NCBI GenBank assembly: GCA_030065875.1
Contig: JASJCR010000066.1
Coordinates: 1 to 43,222, forward strand
DNA from: Ardenticatenaceae bacterium
Lineage (GTDB): Bacteria; Chloroflexota; Anaerolineae; Promineifilales; Promineifilaceae
Length of the DNA stretch: 43,222 nt
Direction: 5' to 3'
Shown here: piece by piece, positions 23,719 to 31,649 of the stretch
Numbering within the stretch: the first letter of the stretch is position 1
Layout: every line of letters starts with the position of its first letter
The notes under the pieces: generated by a model
The model's database searches: none
Seen by the model: only the letters and a program-made list of their open reading frames with translations
Told to the model about the DNA's origin: nothing
Made by a program: the position numbers and the translations under genes

Positions 23719-24581
23719 ATACGCTCCCGTCTGGCTCGGCTCCGGGTTGGAAAAAGACCGGTTGGACGCTCCCGCCAAAAAACCCGCTGCATGGTGATAA
23801 ACACCACCAAAACCGGCAAAATCATAAACACAGCCCCCACCATCAGTAAAGGAATGTTGGTTTGATCGAGCTGCCTGATTAATTGTAATCCAACCGGCAG
23901 GGTATATTTCCCCGTATCAAAAATGTACAGCACCGGATCGGTGAAATCACTCCAGAATTTGACAAAGGCCAACACCACCACGGCCGCACCTGTCGCTCGC
24001 GAGAGAGGAGACCCGATGTATACCCAAACCTGCCACCAGGAGGCCCCATCCATGCGGGCGGCTTCGTAAAGATCCTGTGGGATTCGGCGAAAGGTCCAGT
24101 AAAAAAGCAAAATAAAAAGCGGATTCCCCCCCATAAATGCCGGAGCAATGAGTGCCCAAAGGGTGTCGAGCAGACCAAAAAACTGGAAAACCCGAAAGCG
24201 AATGATCCAAAAAGCCACCCCGGGAATCACCAGCATGATCGCCATCAGCGGCACAAGGAGCCGCCGCCACCGATAGGGAAGACGCGACAGGCCAAACCCG
24301 GTGATTGAGGCAAAAAACCAGGTTAAGGGCACGGCCACCGCCGCGACGCGAACGGAGTTTAGAAAATACCTGGCAAAGGGAACGATAGAAAAAATAGCCG
24401 TGTAATTACTCCATTGTGCTTCCGATGGCCACCAAACGATGGTTGACGGTGGGGGTGAGCCAAGCGGCCGTAGGGAAATAACCACCGCCCAGTAAAACGG
24501 CAGAAAAAAGGCCAGGGCGATAACGCTTGCCGCCAGCAGGCGGGCGATCCGGCCGATTTGATGCCGACTGCCTCTCGTCAT
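23715..24581 (-). CDS. Sugar ABC transporter permease, MalG type
   Basis: 288 residues, six predicted membrane helices (first ASVIALAFFLPFYWAVVISL). The cytoplasmic EAA loop, which docks to the ATPase, reads DLYEAARMDGASWWQVWVYI. The ending MQRVFWRE resembles the MalG C-terminus, where KGL is more usual (QRYFVRGL). Start and stop both overlap the neighbouring genes by four bases (ATGA), indicating translational coupling. It pairs with the MalF-type permease to form the membrane channel. Confidence 0.92.
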   Translation of the reverse strand: MTRGSRHQIGRIARLLAASVIALAFFLPFYWAVVISLRPLGSPPPSTIVWWPSEAQWSNYTAIFSIVPFARYFLNSVRVAAVAVPLTWFFASITGFGLSRLPYRWRRLLVPLMAIMLVIPGVAFWIIRFRVFQFFGLLDTLWALIAPAFMGGNPLFILLFYWTFRRIPQDLYEAARMDGASWWQVWVYIGSPLSRATGAAVVVLAFVKFWSDFTDPVLYIFDTGKYTLPVGLQLIRQLDQTNIPLLMVGAVFMILPVLVVFITMQRVFWRERPTGLFPTRSRARRERI

Positions 24582-25447
24582 TCTTTCACCACCGAAAAAT
24601 CGGTAATGGCCAGAGTAATCAGACCGGTAACCAATAAAACAAAGAGAAGCAAAGCCGCGGCCATCCCCAGCTCGAGAAAATCAAACGCCATTTCATAAAC
24701 CAGGAGAGGCACAAAGGTGGTGGCGTAGTACGGCCCCCCATAAGTAATGATAAAAGAGGGGGCAAATGTGTTTTGCAAGCTGACCAGCAAATCGCGCCCA
24801 ACCAGCAGCAGCAGCCAGGGAAGAAGCAGAGGCATGGTGATGTAGCGAAAAGCGCGCCACCGATCAGCGCCATCAATCGCGGCCGCTTCGTAAACGTCCT
24901 GCGCGATTGTTTCCCTGGCGGCCAAAAGCAGAACAAACCCCTCACCGATTTGAAATGTGGCCAGGATCACCATGCCCAATCGGGCATAAACCGGGTCGGT
25001 CAACCAATTGATGGCCGGCAAGCCAACCGCCCCCAGTAGCAAATTGAGTGGTCCATAAACCGGGTTTAAAATCCACAGCCAGATCAAGGCATAAGCCGCC
25101 TCCGGAATAACCGTAGGCAAATACACCACGCCGCGCAGCACGCCAAACGGCCGTTCCCGGCCGCGCAAGAGAAGCGCCATACCCAATGCTCCGGCCGTCC
25201 GCAGCGGAACCGCCAGAGCCACAAAAATTCCGCTGTTGACCAGGCCGGTCCGCACAATTTCCGACTGCGCCAGACGCAAAAAGTTGTCCAGTCCGACCCA
25301 CACAGGGGCAGAGACCGCATTAAAATCCGTAAAGGCCAATCCGGCCGTGACCAGCGTTGGCCAAACGATCAATAAAGAGGAAACAACCAGAAACGGAAAT
25401 AAAAAATACCAAGGAGAGAACCATCGCCAGCGATTGCCATGGGACAT
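24578..25447 (-). CDS. Sugar ABC transporter permease, MalF type
   Basis: 289 residues with six predicted helices; starts MSHGNRWRWFSPWYFLFPFL, the standard MalF/UgpA-like entry. The EAA loop is DVYEAAAIDGADRWRAFRYI followed by TMPLLLP. It is first in the operon. No MalK-type ATPase is encoded in the operon or in this window, so the importer probably borrows a general MsmK/UgpC-type ATPase encoded elsewhere. The promoter is likely just upstream (TATAAT at 25457-25462, minus strand), so close to the ATG that the mRNA may be almost leaderless. Confidence 0.92.
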   Translation of the reverse strand: MSHGNRWRWFSPWYFLFPFLVVSSLLIVWPTLVTAGLAFTDFNAVSAPVWVGLDNFLRLAQSEIVRTGLVNSGIFVALAVPLRTAGALGMALLLRGRERPFGVLRGVVYLPTVIPEAAYALIWLWILNPVYGPLNLLLGAVGLPAINWLTDPVYARLGMVILATFQIGEGFVLLLAARETIAQDVYEAAAIDGADRWRAFRYITMPLLLPWLLLLVGRDLLVSLQNTFAPSFIITYGGPYYATTFVPLLVYEMAFDFLELGMAAALLLFVLLVTGLITLAITDFSVVKE

Positions 25448-25456
25448 AAGGATGGA

Positions 25457-25462
25457 ATTATA
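25457..25462 (-). promoter_or_regulatory. Perfect -10 box (TATAAT) ten bases before the MalF start
   Basis: On the minus strand TATAAT is followed by nine bases and then ATG 25447. A start site six to eight bases after the box would give an almost leaderless transcript. No good -35 (TCCACA at 17 bases) is present, so this is moderate evidence only. Confidence 0.4.
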
Positions 25463-25535
25463 CGCGAAATTTTAAGAATTGTGGATCGGTTTGTCATCCT
25501 TTCACGCGATCAGACGATTGTCTTATAGACACAAC

Positions 25536-25559
25536 TTTTGAAGTTTTGTACATTCAAAA
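25536..25559. promoter_or_regulatory. Inverted repeat TTTTGAA-N10-TTCAAAA
   Basis: A perfect 7-base inverted repeat in the divergent gap, 43 bases upstream of the P450 start and about 90 bases upstream of the ABC operon. Size and position fit a dimeric repressor site (TetR- or MarR-like), but no cognate regulator is adjacent. Confidence 0.35.
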
Positions 25560-25602
25560 TACAGGTTTTAGCACAGGTACACAGCATAGGAATTGAAATA
25601 AG

Positions 25603-27006
25603 ATGGCTCAAATCAACATTGAATCACCCTCCCGTTTACTTCCCCCCCAACCGGCACGGTGGCCTATCATCGGGCATATGAATTACCTGACTTCCGGCGA
25701 AATGTACAAAACATTTCTGAACCTTCATCGGGAGCTCGGGGATATTTTTTATTTGAACGTTTTAAATAAACGTGAGGTAATCGTCGTTCGCAGTCCGCAA
25801 GCGCTCCAGCACGTCTTGCAAATGAATAATAAAAATTACATCAAAGGCGAAGAGCTCGACGTCGTGCGGCCGCTCATCGGCCAGGGATTATTTACCAGTG
25901 AAGGGGATTATTGGCGACGGCAGCGGCGCATGATGCAGCCGGCTTTTCACCGCAAGCAAATCGCCCTGCTGGCTCAGGTAATGATCGATACTACGGCCGA
26001 AATGCTTGAGCGTTGGGGGACATTGGCTCGCAGCGGACAGCCCGTCAAAATTCAATCGGAAATGATGGCTTTAACCATGGAAATCGTCACCAGGACGCTT
26101 TTTACCAACTCACTAGAGCGCGATGAAATTGACGCCATGAGCGACAACATCGGCCTTTTACTGAGCATTATTACCCACCGCGGTGAGCGAATTATTGATC
26201 CCTTAAGCAAATTTCGCTTTCAGGAGAAAAAAGCGTTTGACGACGGGATCGCCAAAGCGGATCAGCTCGTTTATCGCCTGATTGAAGAACGGCGTAAGTC
26301 TGGGATCCGGCAAGATGACCTGCTCGATATGCTTCTCCATGCTGAAGACGCCGACACCGGTGAGAAAATGAACGATCGGCAAATTCGGGATGAAGTGATC
26401 ACCATGTTTTTGGCCGGTCATGAAACAACGGCTATCGGGCTGTCGTGGGCGCTGGCCCAGCTGTCAAACCATCCCGACATCTGGAGCAAGGTTAAATCAG
26501 AGGTTGATGAGGTTCTCGGCGGTCGGATGCCGGAAGCCTCTCACTTTACCCAACTCAAATACACCCAGGCGGTTTTCCAGGAGTCCCTTCGCCTCTACCC
26601 ACCCCTGCCGCTGACCGGCCGCACCGCGCTTGAAGATGATGTCATCCACGGCTATCGAATCCCGGCCGGTTCACAGGTTTTGGTTAATTTTTACGCCGCT
26701 CACCACAACCCGGCCGTATGGATTAATCCCGGTTCATTTGAGCCAGATCGCTTTCTGCCGGAAAATATGATTGACCGGCCGCGCTATGCGTATGTGCCGT
26801 TTGGGGGCGGCCCCCGTCAATGTATTGGCAACAACTTTGCCTTAATGGAGGGAACGATGGCCCTGGCGATGATCGCCCAAAAATTTGACGTCACCCTACT
26901 GCCGGATGTTCCCCTAACCCCAAATGCCATTGGCACCCTGCGGCCGCTTTCGACCCTGCCGGCCAAATTAACGGTTAGAATGGAAATGGCCAATCTGGTC
27001 AATTAA
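25603..27006 (+). CDS. Cytochrome P450
   Basis: 467-residue soluble haem-thiolate monooxygenase; no membrane anchor. Motifs in order: the C-helix WRRQRRMMQPAFHRKQ, the I-helix oxygen-activation motif AGHETT (271-276), the K-helix ESLR (327-330), the PERF-like FEPDRFLPEN, and the haem loop FGGGPRQCIG with proximal Cys407. These are of the CYP4/CYP102/CYP110 class, often active on fatty acids, alkanes or terpenoids; the substrate here is unknown. No ferredoxin or reductase is next to it, so electrons must come from elsewhere. It is transcribed away from the ABC operon, and the gap contains an inverted repeat. A promoter for the small RNA candidate begins only six bases after its stop. Confidence 0.95.
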   Translation: MAQINIESPSRLLPPQPARWPIIGHMNYLTSGEMYKTFLNLHRELGDIFYLNVLNKREVIVVRSPQALQHVLQMNNKNYIKGEELDVVRPLIGQGLFTSEGDYWRRQRRMMQPAFHRKQIALLAQVMIDTTAEMLERWGTLARSGQPVKIQSEMMALTMEIVTRTLFTNSLERDEIDAMSDNIGLLLSIITHRGERIIDPLSKFRFQEKKAFDDGIAKADQLVYRLIEERRKSGIRQDDLLDMLLHAEDADTGEKMNDRQIRDEVITMFLAGHETTAIGLSWALAQLSNHPDIWSKVKSEVDEVLGGRMPEASHFTQLKYTQAVFQESLRLYPPLPLTGRTALEDDVIHGYRIPAGSQVLVNFYAAHHNPAVWINPGSFEPDRFLPENMIDRPRYAYVPFGGGPRQCIGNNFALMEGTMALAMIAQKFDVTLLPDVPLTPNAIGTLRPLSTLPAKLTVRMEMANLVN

Positions 27007-27011
27007 CAGAC

Positions 27012-27040
27012 TTGACGCTCAAACAACATCTTGCTATGAT
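27012..27040 (+). promoter_or_regulatory. Sigma70-type promoter TTGACG-N17-TATGAT
   Basis: TTGACG (27012-27017) and TATGAT (27035-27040) with exactly 17 bases between them, the best promoter match in the window. It points away from the P450 gene toward a region with no open frame and predicts a start near 27047. Confidence 0.65.
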
Positions 27041-27046
27041 GCGATC

Positions 27047-27171
27047 CATGTCTCATAAACGGAACGAAAGGTTTTATTATTACGGGTACCAAACACCATG
27101 CCGCCGATATTAGGCAGGTTCGTATCCCGTGCCTGTTAAGTGAATCAAGGCGGCCAGTGGCCGCCTTTTTT
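27047..27171 (+). ncRNA. Candidate small structured RNA (about 125 nt), family not recognised
   Basis: Bounded by the consensus promoter at 27012-27040 and the intrinsic terminator at 27149-27171. The body folds by eye into one long hairpin: ACGGGTAC (27082-27089) pairs with GTA-T-CCCGT (27122-27130, one bulge), and ACC-A-TGCC (27095-27102) pairs with GGCAGGT (27113-27119), leaving loop GCCGATATTA. The 5' part (27047-27081) is A/U-rich and single-stranded. It is not 4.5S RNA, 6S RNA, tmRNA or a T-box by motif. It could be a trans-acting sRNA or an attenuated leader; the next gene is tyrS, 270 bases further on behind inserted repeats. No ribosome-binding site plus start is convincing inside. 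Confidence 0.5.
27149..27171 (+). terminator. Rho-independent terminator
   Basis: GGCGGCC-AGT-GGCCGCC (27149-27165) followed by six T (27166-27171). It is a textbook intrinsic terminator that ends the small RNA candidate and would also stop read-through from the P450 gene. Confidence 0.88.
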
Positions 27172-27206
27172 GTTGATAAATGGCGGACAGGTAAAATTCC
27201 GTCAAG

Positions 27207-27298
27207 CTCCCCTCCCCGCGTCGGGGAGGGGCTGGGGGAGGGGTATGTTGATCGCGAAAAGACCCACCCCCTACCCCCCTCCCGAATCGGGAGGGGGA
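27207..27298. repeat. Inverted pair of C/G-rich hairpins (CCCCTCCCC type)
   Basis: Hairpin 27209-27231 has arms CCCCTCCCC and GGGGAGGGG around GCGTC. Hairpin 27275-27297 has arms CCCCCTCCC and GGGAGGGGG. The flanks GGCTGGGGGAGGGG and CCACCCCCTACCCCC also face each other, so the whole segment is an inverted unit like the ends of a small dispersed element. Similar strings are common in intergenic DNA of Chloroflexota and cyanobacteria. A partial CTGAGCGAAG-type repeat follows at about 27328-27357. Confidence 0.6.
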
Positions 27299-27444
27299 AT
27301 TTGTTGGACTAAAAAACGCACTTCAATCCCTCGGCTGCGCTCAGGACAGGTTCTGTGAAAATCCATGTTAACCTGTGGCTAAAATTTTTAGAGAATGCAG
27401 TCCTAAGTCAACTTCAATAAAATAACTGAATTGAGAAAATAATA

Positions 27445-28749
27445 ATGACAACCAAAACTGAAAACCCGGCCAAACTTCACCCAAGTAACAATATTTTTGA
27501 AGAGCTTAAATGGCGCGGGATGGTTTACGATCACACAGAAGAAATACCGCACATTCTGGCCACAGAAAAAATCACTCTCTACAACGGCTTTGATCCAACC
27601 GCCGACTCGCTGCACGTCGGCAACCTCGTGCCGATGATCGCGCTGGCTCGCTTCCAGCGCTTTGGCCATACCCCCATCGCCCTGGCCGGCGGGGGAACCG
27701 GCATGATCGGCGATCCCAGCGGCCGCAGTGCAGAACGAAATTTGCTCAGCAAGGAGCAAATCACGCACAATCTTGAAAAAATCAAAGAACAACTGTCCCG
27801 CTTTATCGATTTTGACGCCAAAAGCAATCCAGGACAGCTGGTCAACAACCACGACTGGCTAAAAGACATCAATCTTCTCGACTTCCTGCGGGATGTGGGT
27901 AAACAATTCTCAGTGAATGTCATGCTATCAAAGGATTCGGTCAAATCCCGTCTGGATGACGGCATATCCTTTACCGAATTTAGCTACATGCTCCTGCAGT
28001 CGTTTGATTTCCTGCATCTCTATCAAAATCACGGCTGTGTTTTGCAAACCGGGGGTAGTGATCAGTGGGGAAACATCACCGCCGGCACCGATTTGATTCG
28101 CCGCGAAGGGGGCAAAGCCCACGCTTTGGTATTCCCTCTAATTACCAAAGCGGACGGTTCAAAATTTGGTAAAACCGCAGCGGGAACGGTGTGGCTTGAT
28201 TCTCAGAAAACCTCTCCGTACCACTTCTACCAATTTTGGATCAATACCGACGACCGGGATGTCATCAACTATCTCAAAATATTTACCTGGCTCGGGCAAG
28301 ACGATATTAATCAGCTGGCAGCCGTTCACGCAGATCGGCCGCATGAACGCCAGCCTCACAAACGCCTGGCCAAAGAAATGACCAGGATGCTCCACGGAGA
28401 AACCGCTTTGGCCAAAGCCGAACAGGCCACGGCCGCCTTGTTTGGCGGATCACTCGATGGATTGTCGGCCGCTGATATTTCGGATATTTTTTCTGAGGTG
28501 CCGTCCACCGAAATTGCCAAACACGATCTCGATGGCGGCCTGCCGGTGGTGGATTTACTGGTGGCCAGCGGGGCCGCGACCGGTAAAAAAGACGCCCGCC
28601 GATCGATCGATGGCGGGGGTATGTACCTCAATAATTTGCGCATTGAATCCAGCCAGGCCACGGTGGCCGTCGATCAGGCAATCGAAGGGCAATTCCTGGT
28701 CGTGCGCAAGGGAAAAAAGAAGTATCATCTGATAAAAATTAAAGCGTGA
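27445..28749 (+). CDS. tyrS: Tyrosine-tRNA ligase
   Basis: 434 residues, class I aminoacyl-tRNA synthetase that charges tRNA-Tyr in the cytoplasm. The HIGH-like motif is HVGN (57-60) in DSLHVGNLVP; the KMSKS-like motif is KFGKT (240-244). LQTGGSDQWGNITAG is the tyrosine-binding and specificity region, and the C-terminal S4 RNA-binding domain lies at about 367-427 (VVDLLVASGAATGKKDARRS, then GGGMYLNN). It is the TyrS/TyrRS type 1 form. The start ATG 27445 has only a weak GAGAA upstream. No T-box motif is visible in the leader, unlike serS in this window. PriA follows after a heptamer-repeat spacer. Confidence 0.97.
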   Translation: MTTKTENPAKLHPSNNIFEELKWRGMVYDHTEEIPHILATEKITLYNGFDPTADSLHVGNLVPMIALARFQRFGHTPIALAGGGTGMIGDPSGRSAERNLLSKEQITHNLEKIKEQLSRFIDFDAKSNPGQLVNNHDWLKDINLLDFLRDVGKQFSVNVMLSKDSVKSRLDDGISFTEFSYMLLQSFDFLHLYQNHGCVLQTGGSDQWGNITAGTDLIRREGGKAHALVFPLITKADGSKFGKTAAGTVWLDSQKTSPYHFYQFWINTDDRDVINYLKIFTWLGQDDINQLAAVHADRPHERQPHKRLAKEMTRMLHGETALAKAEQATAALFGGSLDGLSAADISDIFSEVPSTEIAKHDLDGGLPVVDLLVASGAATGKKDARRSIDGGGMYLNNLRIESSQATVAVDQAIEGQFLVVRKGKKKYHLIKIKA

Positions 28750-28750
28750 G

Positions 28751-28832
28751 TACTAAGTCCTGAGTCCTAAGTTCTTGAACCATTAGAATCATCCAGAACT
28801 ACAAACTCAGGACTTAGCCCTTAGGACTCTGG
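28751..28832. repeat. Facing heptamer arrays GTCCTRA / ACTTAGG
   Basis: GTACTAA, GTCCTGA, GTCCTAA, GTTCTTG face ACTCAGG, ACTTAGC, CCTTAGG, ACTCTGG. CTAAGTCCTGAGT (28753-28765) is a perfect complement of ACTCAGGACTTAG (28805-28817). The pair fills the whole 92-base gap between tyrS and priA and would form a stem in a read-through mRNA. Confidence 0.85.
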
Positions 28833-28841
28833 GCTTCTGAT

Positions 28842-31625
28842 ATGTTTGCCGAGGTCGTCATCAACATCGAGGCTCCCCTCGAAAGTGCCTTTCACTACCA
28901 TGTGCCGCGCGACATGGCCCGCTATCTGCGCGTAGGGCACATGGTTGAAGTCTCTTTCGGCCGCCGGCAGGCCCAGGGGATCATCATCGCCTTCACGGCC
29001 ACCGCAGAAGTTGAGGACACCAAGCCGATTATCTCCCTGGTTGATAACCAACCGGTCGTTGAAGGATGGCAAATTGAGCTGGCCAGATGGATGAGCCAAC
29101 AGTATTTAGCTCCGCTTAACGGATGCTTGCGGCTCATGCTGCCGCCCGGGCTGACCCGCTGGGCCGATATTAGTATCGATCTCCATCCGCAATGGGATGG
29201 GCAGGGGCGGCTAACCCCTCTCCAGGCTCAAATCGTCGAAATATTAAAAGAAGAAGGGGATATCCGCGGCCGGAAGCTGCGTCCCCTGCTGCCAAAAAAA
29301 GATCGGAAAAAATGGCAAACTGCGGTCAATCAGCTGGCCAAACGCAATATTGTTCGCAAAGCTACCGTGCTCGATCCCCCGCGTATTCGACCGCGAAAAA
29401 TACGCACGGCCGAACTCATTGCCGGTCCCAAACAGATCCAGCAGGCGGTAGGCTCCCTCGGCCGCAAAAGTAAACAGGCCGACATCTTGACTTATCTGCT
29501 GCATTCAGAAGACCCCCTTCCCACAGAAACCCAAATCTTAAAAGAAACCGGCAGCAAACCGTCTCACCTCGTGCGGCTGGAGGAAGCCGGCCTCATCGAG
29601 CGGATTCCAGCCAAAATCATCCAGCAGGAAGGTCATGAGGGGGAGGTTGAATCACCGGCGGCCGTTGGCCTGGCCGTTCCCATCAAAGAAATGCCCGCGG
29701 CGATATTAAGTTTAAAACAGGCCTCTGTCTACAATCGCATTCTCGAGCAACTCAGGGAAGCGGCCGAGCCGGTCAATATCAGCGATCTCTATGCGCAGCT
29801 CAACATCAATATTTCCCATCTGCGTAAATTGGTGAAGCTCGATTTAATTCGCTTTGGCTCGGAAGAGGTGTGGCGTGATCCGCTGGCCGATCGCGATTTT
29901 ACCCCCTCCGAACCGCCGATGCTCACCCACGACCAGGCCCGCGTGTGGGGGCGGGTCAAAATGGCCCTGCTTGAGTCGGAAATTGATGACCCTCCGGACC
30001 CATTTCTCATTCACGGCGTGACCGGCTCCGGCAAAACGGAAATTTACATGCGGGCAATCGATCACGCCCTCCAGGAAGGGCAAACCGCGATTGTCCTGGT
30101 GCCGGAAATCGCCCTCACCCCCCAAACCGTACGCCGGTTTGCGGCCCGCTTTCCCGGCCGGGTGGCGGTTATACACAGCCGCCTGACCGATGGGGAACGA
30201 TACGATACCTGGCGTCGGGCCAGACAAGGGCTGTTTGACATCATTATCGGTCCCCGGAGTGCCCTGTTTGTCCCCATGCAAAACCTCGGTGTGATTGTGA
30301 TCGACGAAGAGCACGACAACAGCTACAAACAAACCCCACCCGTCCCGCCACCCTATTATCATGCCCGAGAAACCTCAATCGCCCTTGCGGCCATCATCGG
30401 AGCGATCGTCATCATGGGCAGCGCCACTCCCGATGTGGCTACCTATCATCGCGCGCGGGGGGGCACCTACCAGCTCCTCGAAATGCCGCGCCGGGTGATG
30501 GGGCATCGCCAGCGTATCGCCAGCCAGGAAAGCCGCCTGGAAATTATTAGCCAATACACCCAGAAGCAGGATGATCCGGATGATGCCCTGACCATTCCCT
30601 TGCCACCGATTCAGGTGGTTGACATGCGGCAGGAGCTGCGAGCCGGCAATCGTTCTATTTTTAGCCGGGTGCTGCAAAACGCCATGGATCAAACGCTGGA
30701 ACGGGGGGAGCAGGCGATTTTGTTCCTCAACCGCCGCGGATCGGCCAGCTTTGTAATTTGTCGGGATTGTGGGCACACGATGAAGTGTCCCCGCTGCGAT
30801 CTTCCTTTGACTTTCCACCGCTACCACGCCTTGTTGACCTGTCATCAATGCGGGTATCAAGAACCGCAGCCGGCCGAATGCCCGGCGTGTGCCTCCAAAC
30901 GGATAAAATATTTTGGATTGGGCACCGAGGCGCTGTCCGAACAGGTGCAGCAGCGCTGGCCAAACGCCAATCTCACCCGCTGGGACCGCGACACCACCGC
31001 CGGTCGCGGCACGCACGAACAGCTCCTTTCAGCGTTTATCAACCAGGAAGCGGATGTGTTAATTGGTACGCAGATGATCGCCAAGGGGCTTGACCTGCCC
31101 CTGGTGACGCTCGTGGGGGTGATATCGGCCGATGTGGCCCTGGGTCTGCCGGATTACAACACCGGCGAGCGCACCTTTCAGCTGATGACTCAGGTGGCTG
31201 GGCGAGCCGGCCGGGGGCTATTGGGCGGCCGGGTGGTCTTTCAAACGTACCAGCCGGAACATTACGCCATCCAGGCCGCTGCAGAGCATGACTACACGAT
31301 GTTTTATCTCGATGAAATTCGCTTCCGCACCCAGCACGGCCTCCCCCCCTTCCGCCGCCTGGCCAAGCTGCTGTTTGTCCATCACAACAATATCTGGGCC
31401 GAAGAGCAAGCTAACGCCGTAGCCGCTGATTTGCGCTGGCATGCCCTGGAACTGGGGCTGTCATCGACAGAAATATTGGGGCCGCAGCCCCCGTTTTTTG
31501 GCCGGGTTGACGGCCGCTATCGCTGGCAAATTGTCATCCGCTCCCCAGACCCCCTCAACCTGCTCAAAGATTTCCCAATCCCCCGAAACTGGATCGTCGA
31601 TATCAATCCGGTTAGCATGCTTTAA
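28842..31625 (+). CDS. priA: Primosomal protein N' (replication-restart helicase PriA)
   Basis: 927 residues, superfamily 2 3'-to-5' DNA helicase that reloads the replisome at stalled forks. The N-terminal 3'-end-binding domain has FHYHVPRDMARYLRVGHMVEVSFG. The helicase core has Walker A GVTGSGKTE (392-400), motif II VIDEEHDNSYKQ, and later SADVALGLPDYNTGERTFQL with QVAGRAGRG. The zinc-binding insert with CRDCGHTMKCPRC, CHQCG and CPAC is complete (eight Cys). E. coli PriA reaches Walker A near residue 225; here it is at 392. The extra 160 or so residues (about 125-350) contain two helical stretches like winged helices (TPLQAQIVEILKEEGDIRGR and ASVYNRILEQLREAAEP). Such an extension is known in some phyla, so I infer a duplicated winged helix. 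Confidence 0.95.
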   Translation: MFAEVVINIEAPLESAFHYHVPRDMARYLRVGHMVEVSFGRRQAQGIIIAFTATAEVEDTKPIISLVDNQPVVEGWQIELARWMSQQYLAPLNGCLRLMLPPGLTRWADISIDLHPQWDGQGRLTPLQAQIVEILKEEGDIRGRKLRPLLPKKDRKKWQTAVNQLAKRNIVRKATVLDPPRIRPRKIRTAELIAGPKQIQQAVGSLGRKSKQADILTYLLHSEDPLPTETQILKETGSKPSHLVRLEEAGLIERIPAKIIQQEGHEGEVESPAAVGLAVPIKEMPAAILSLKQASVYNRILEQLREAAEPVNISDLYAQLNINISHLRKLVKLDLIRFGSEEVWRDPLADRDFTPSEPPMLTHDQARVWGRVKMALLESEIDDPPDPFLIHGVTGSGKTEIYMRAIDHALQEGQTAIVLVPEIALTPQTVRRFAARFPGRVAVIHSRLTDGERYDTWRRARQGLFDIIIGPRSALFVPMQNLGVIVIDEEHDNSYKQTPPVPPPYYHARETSIALAAIIGAIVIMGSATPDVATYHRARGGTYQLLEMPRRVMGHRQRIASQESRLEIISQYTQKQDDPDDALTIPLPPIQVVDMRQELRAGNRSIFSRVLQNAMDQTLERGEQAILFLNRRGSASFVICRDCGHTMKCPRCDLPLTFHRYHALLTCHQCGYQEPQPAECPACASKRIKYFGLGTEALSEQVQQRWPNANLTRWDRDTTAGRGTHEQLLSAFINQEADVLIGTQMIAKGLDLPLVTLVGVISADVALGLPDYNTGERTFQLMTQVAGRAGRGLLGGRVVFQTYQPEHYAIQAAAEHDYTMFYLDEIRFRTQHGLPPFRRLAKLLFVHHNNIWAEEQANAVAADLRWHALELGLSSTEILGPQPPFFGRVDGRYRWQIVIRSPDPLNLLKDFPIPRNWIVDINPVSML

Positions 31626-31649
31626 CAACCGGTCAGACCGTAAAAAAGC

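Noticed and set aside
27066..27138. tRNA gene (GGTTCGTATCC looks like a T-loop)
   Set aside because: The T stem mispairs, and no matching acceptor strand or D/anticodon arms occur at the right distance.
27007..27444. T-box in front of tyrS
   Set aside because: The TGGNACCRCG core is absent and no stem I-like features were found.
31629..31647. CGGTCAGACCG as terminator between priA and the EamA gene
   Set aside because: Stem of five, followed by A and not T for the plus strand, and preceded by the T run on the minus strand.
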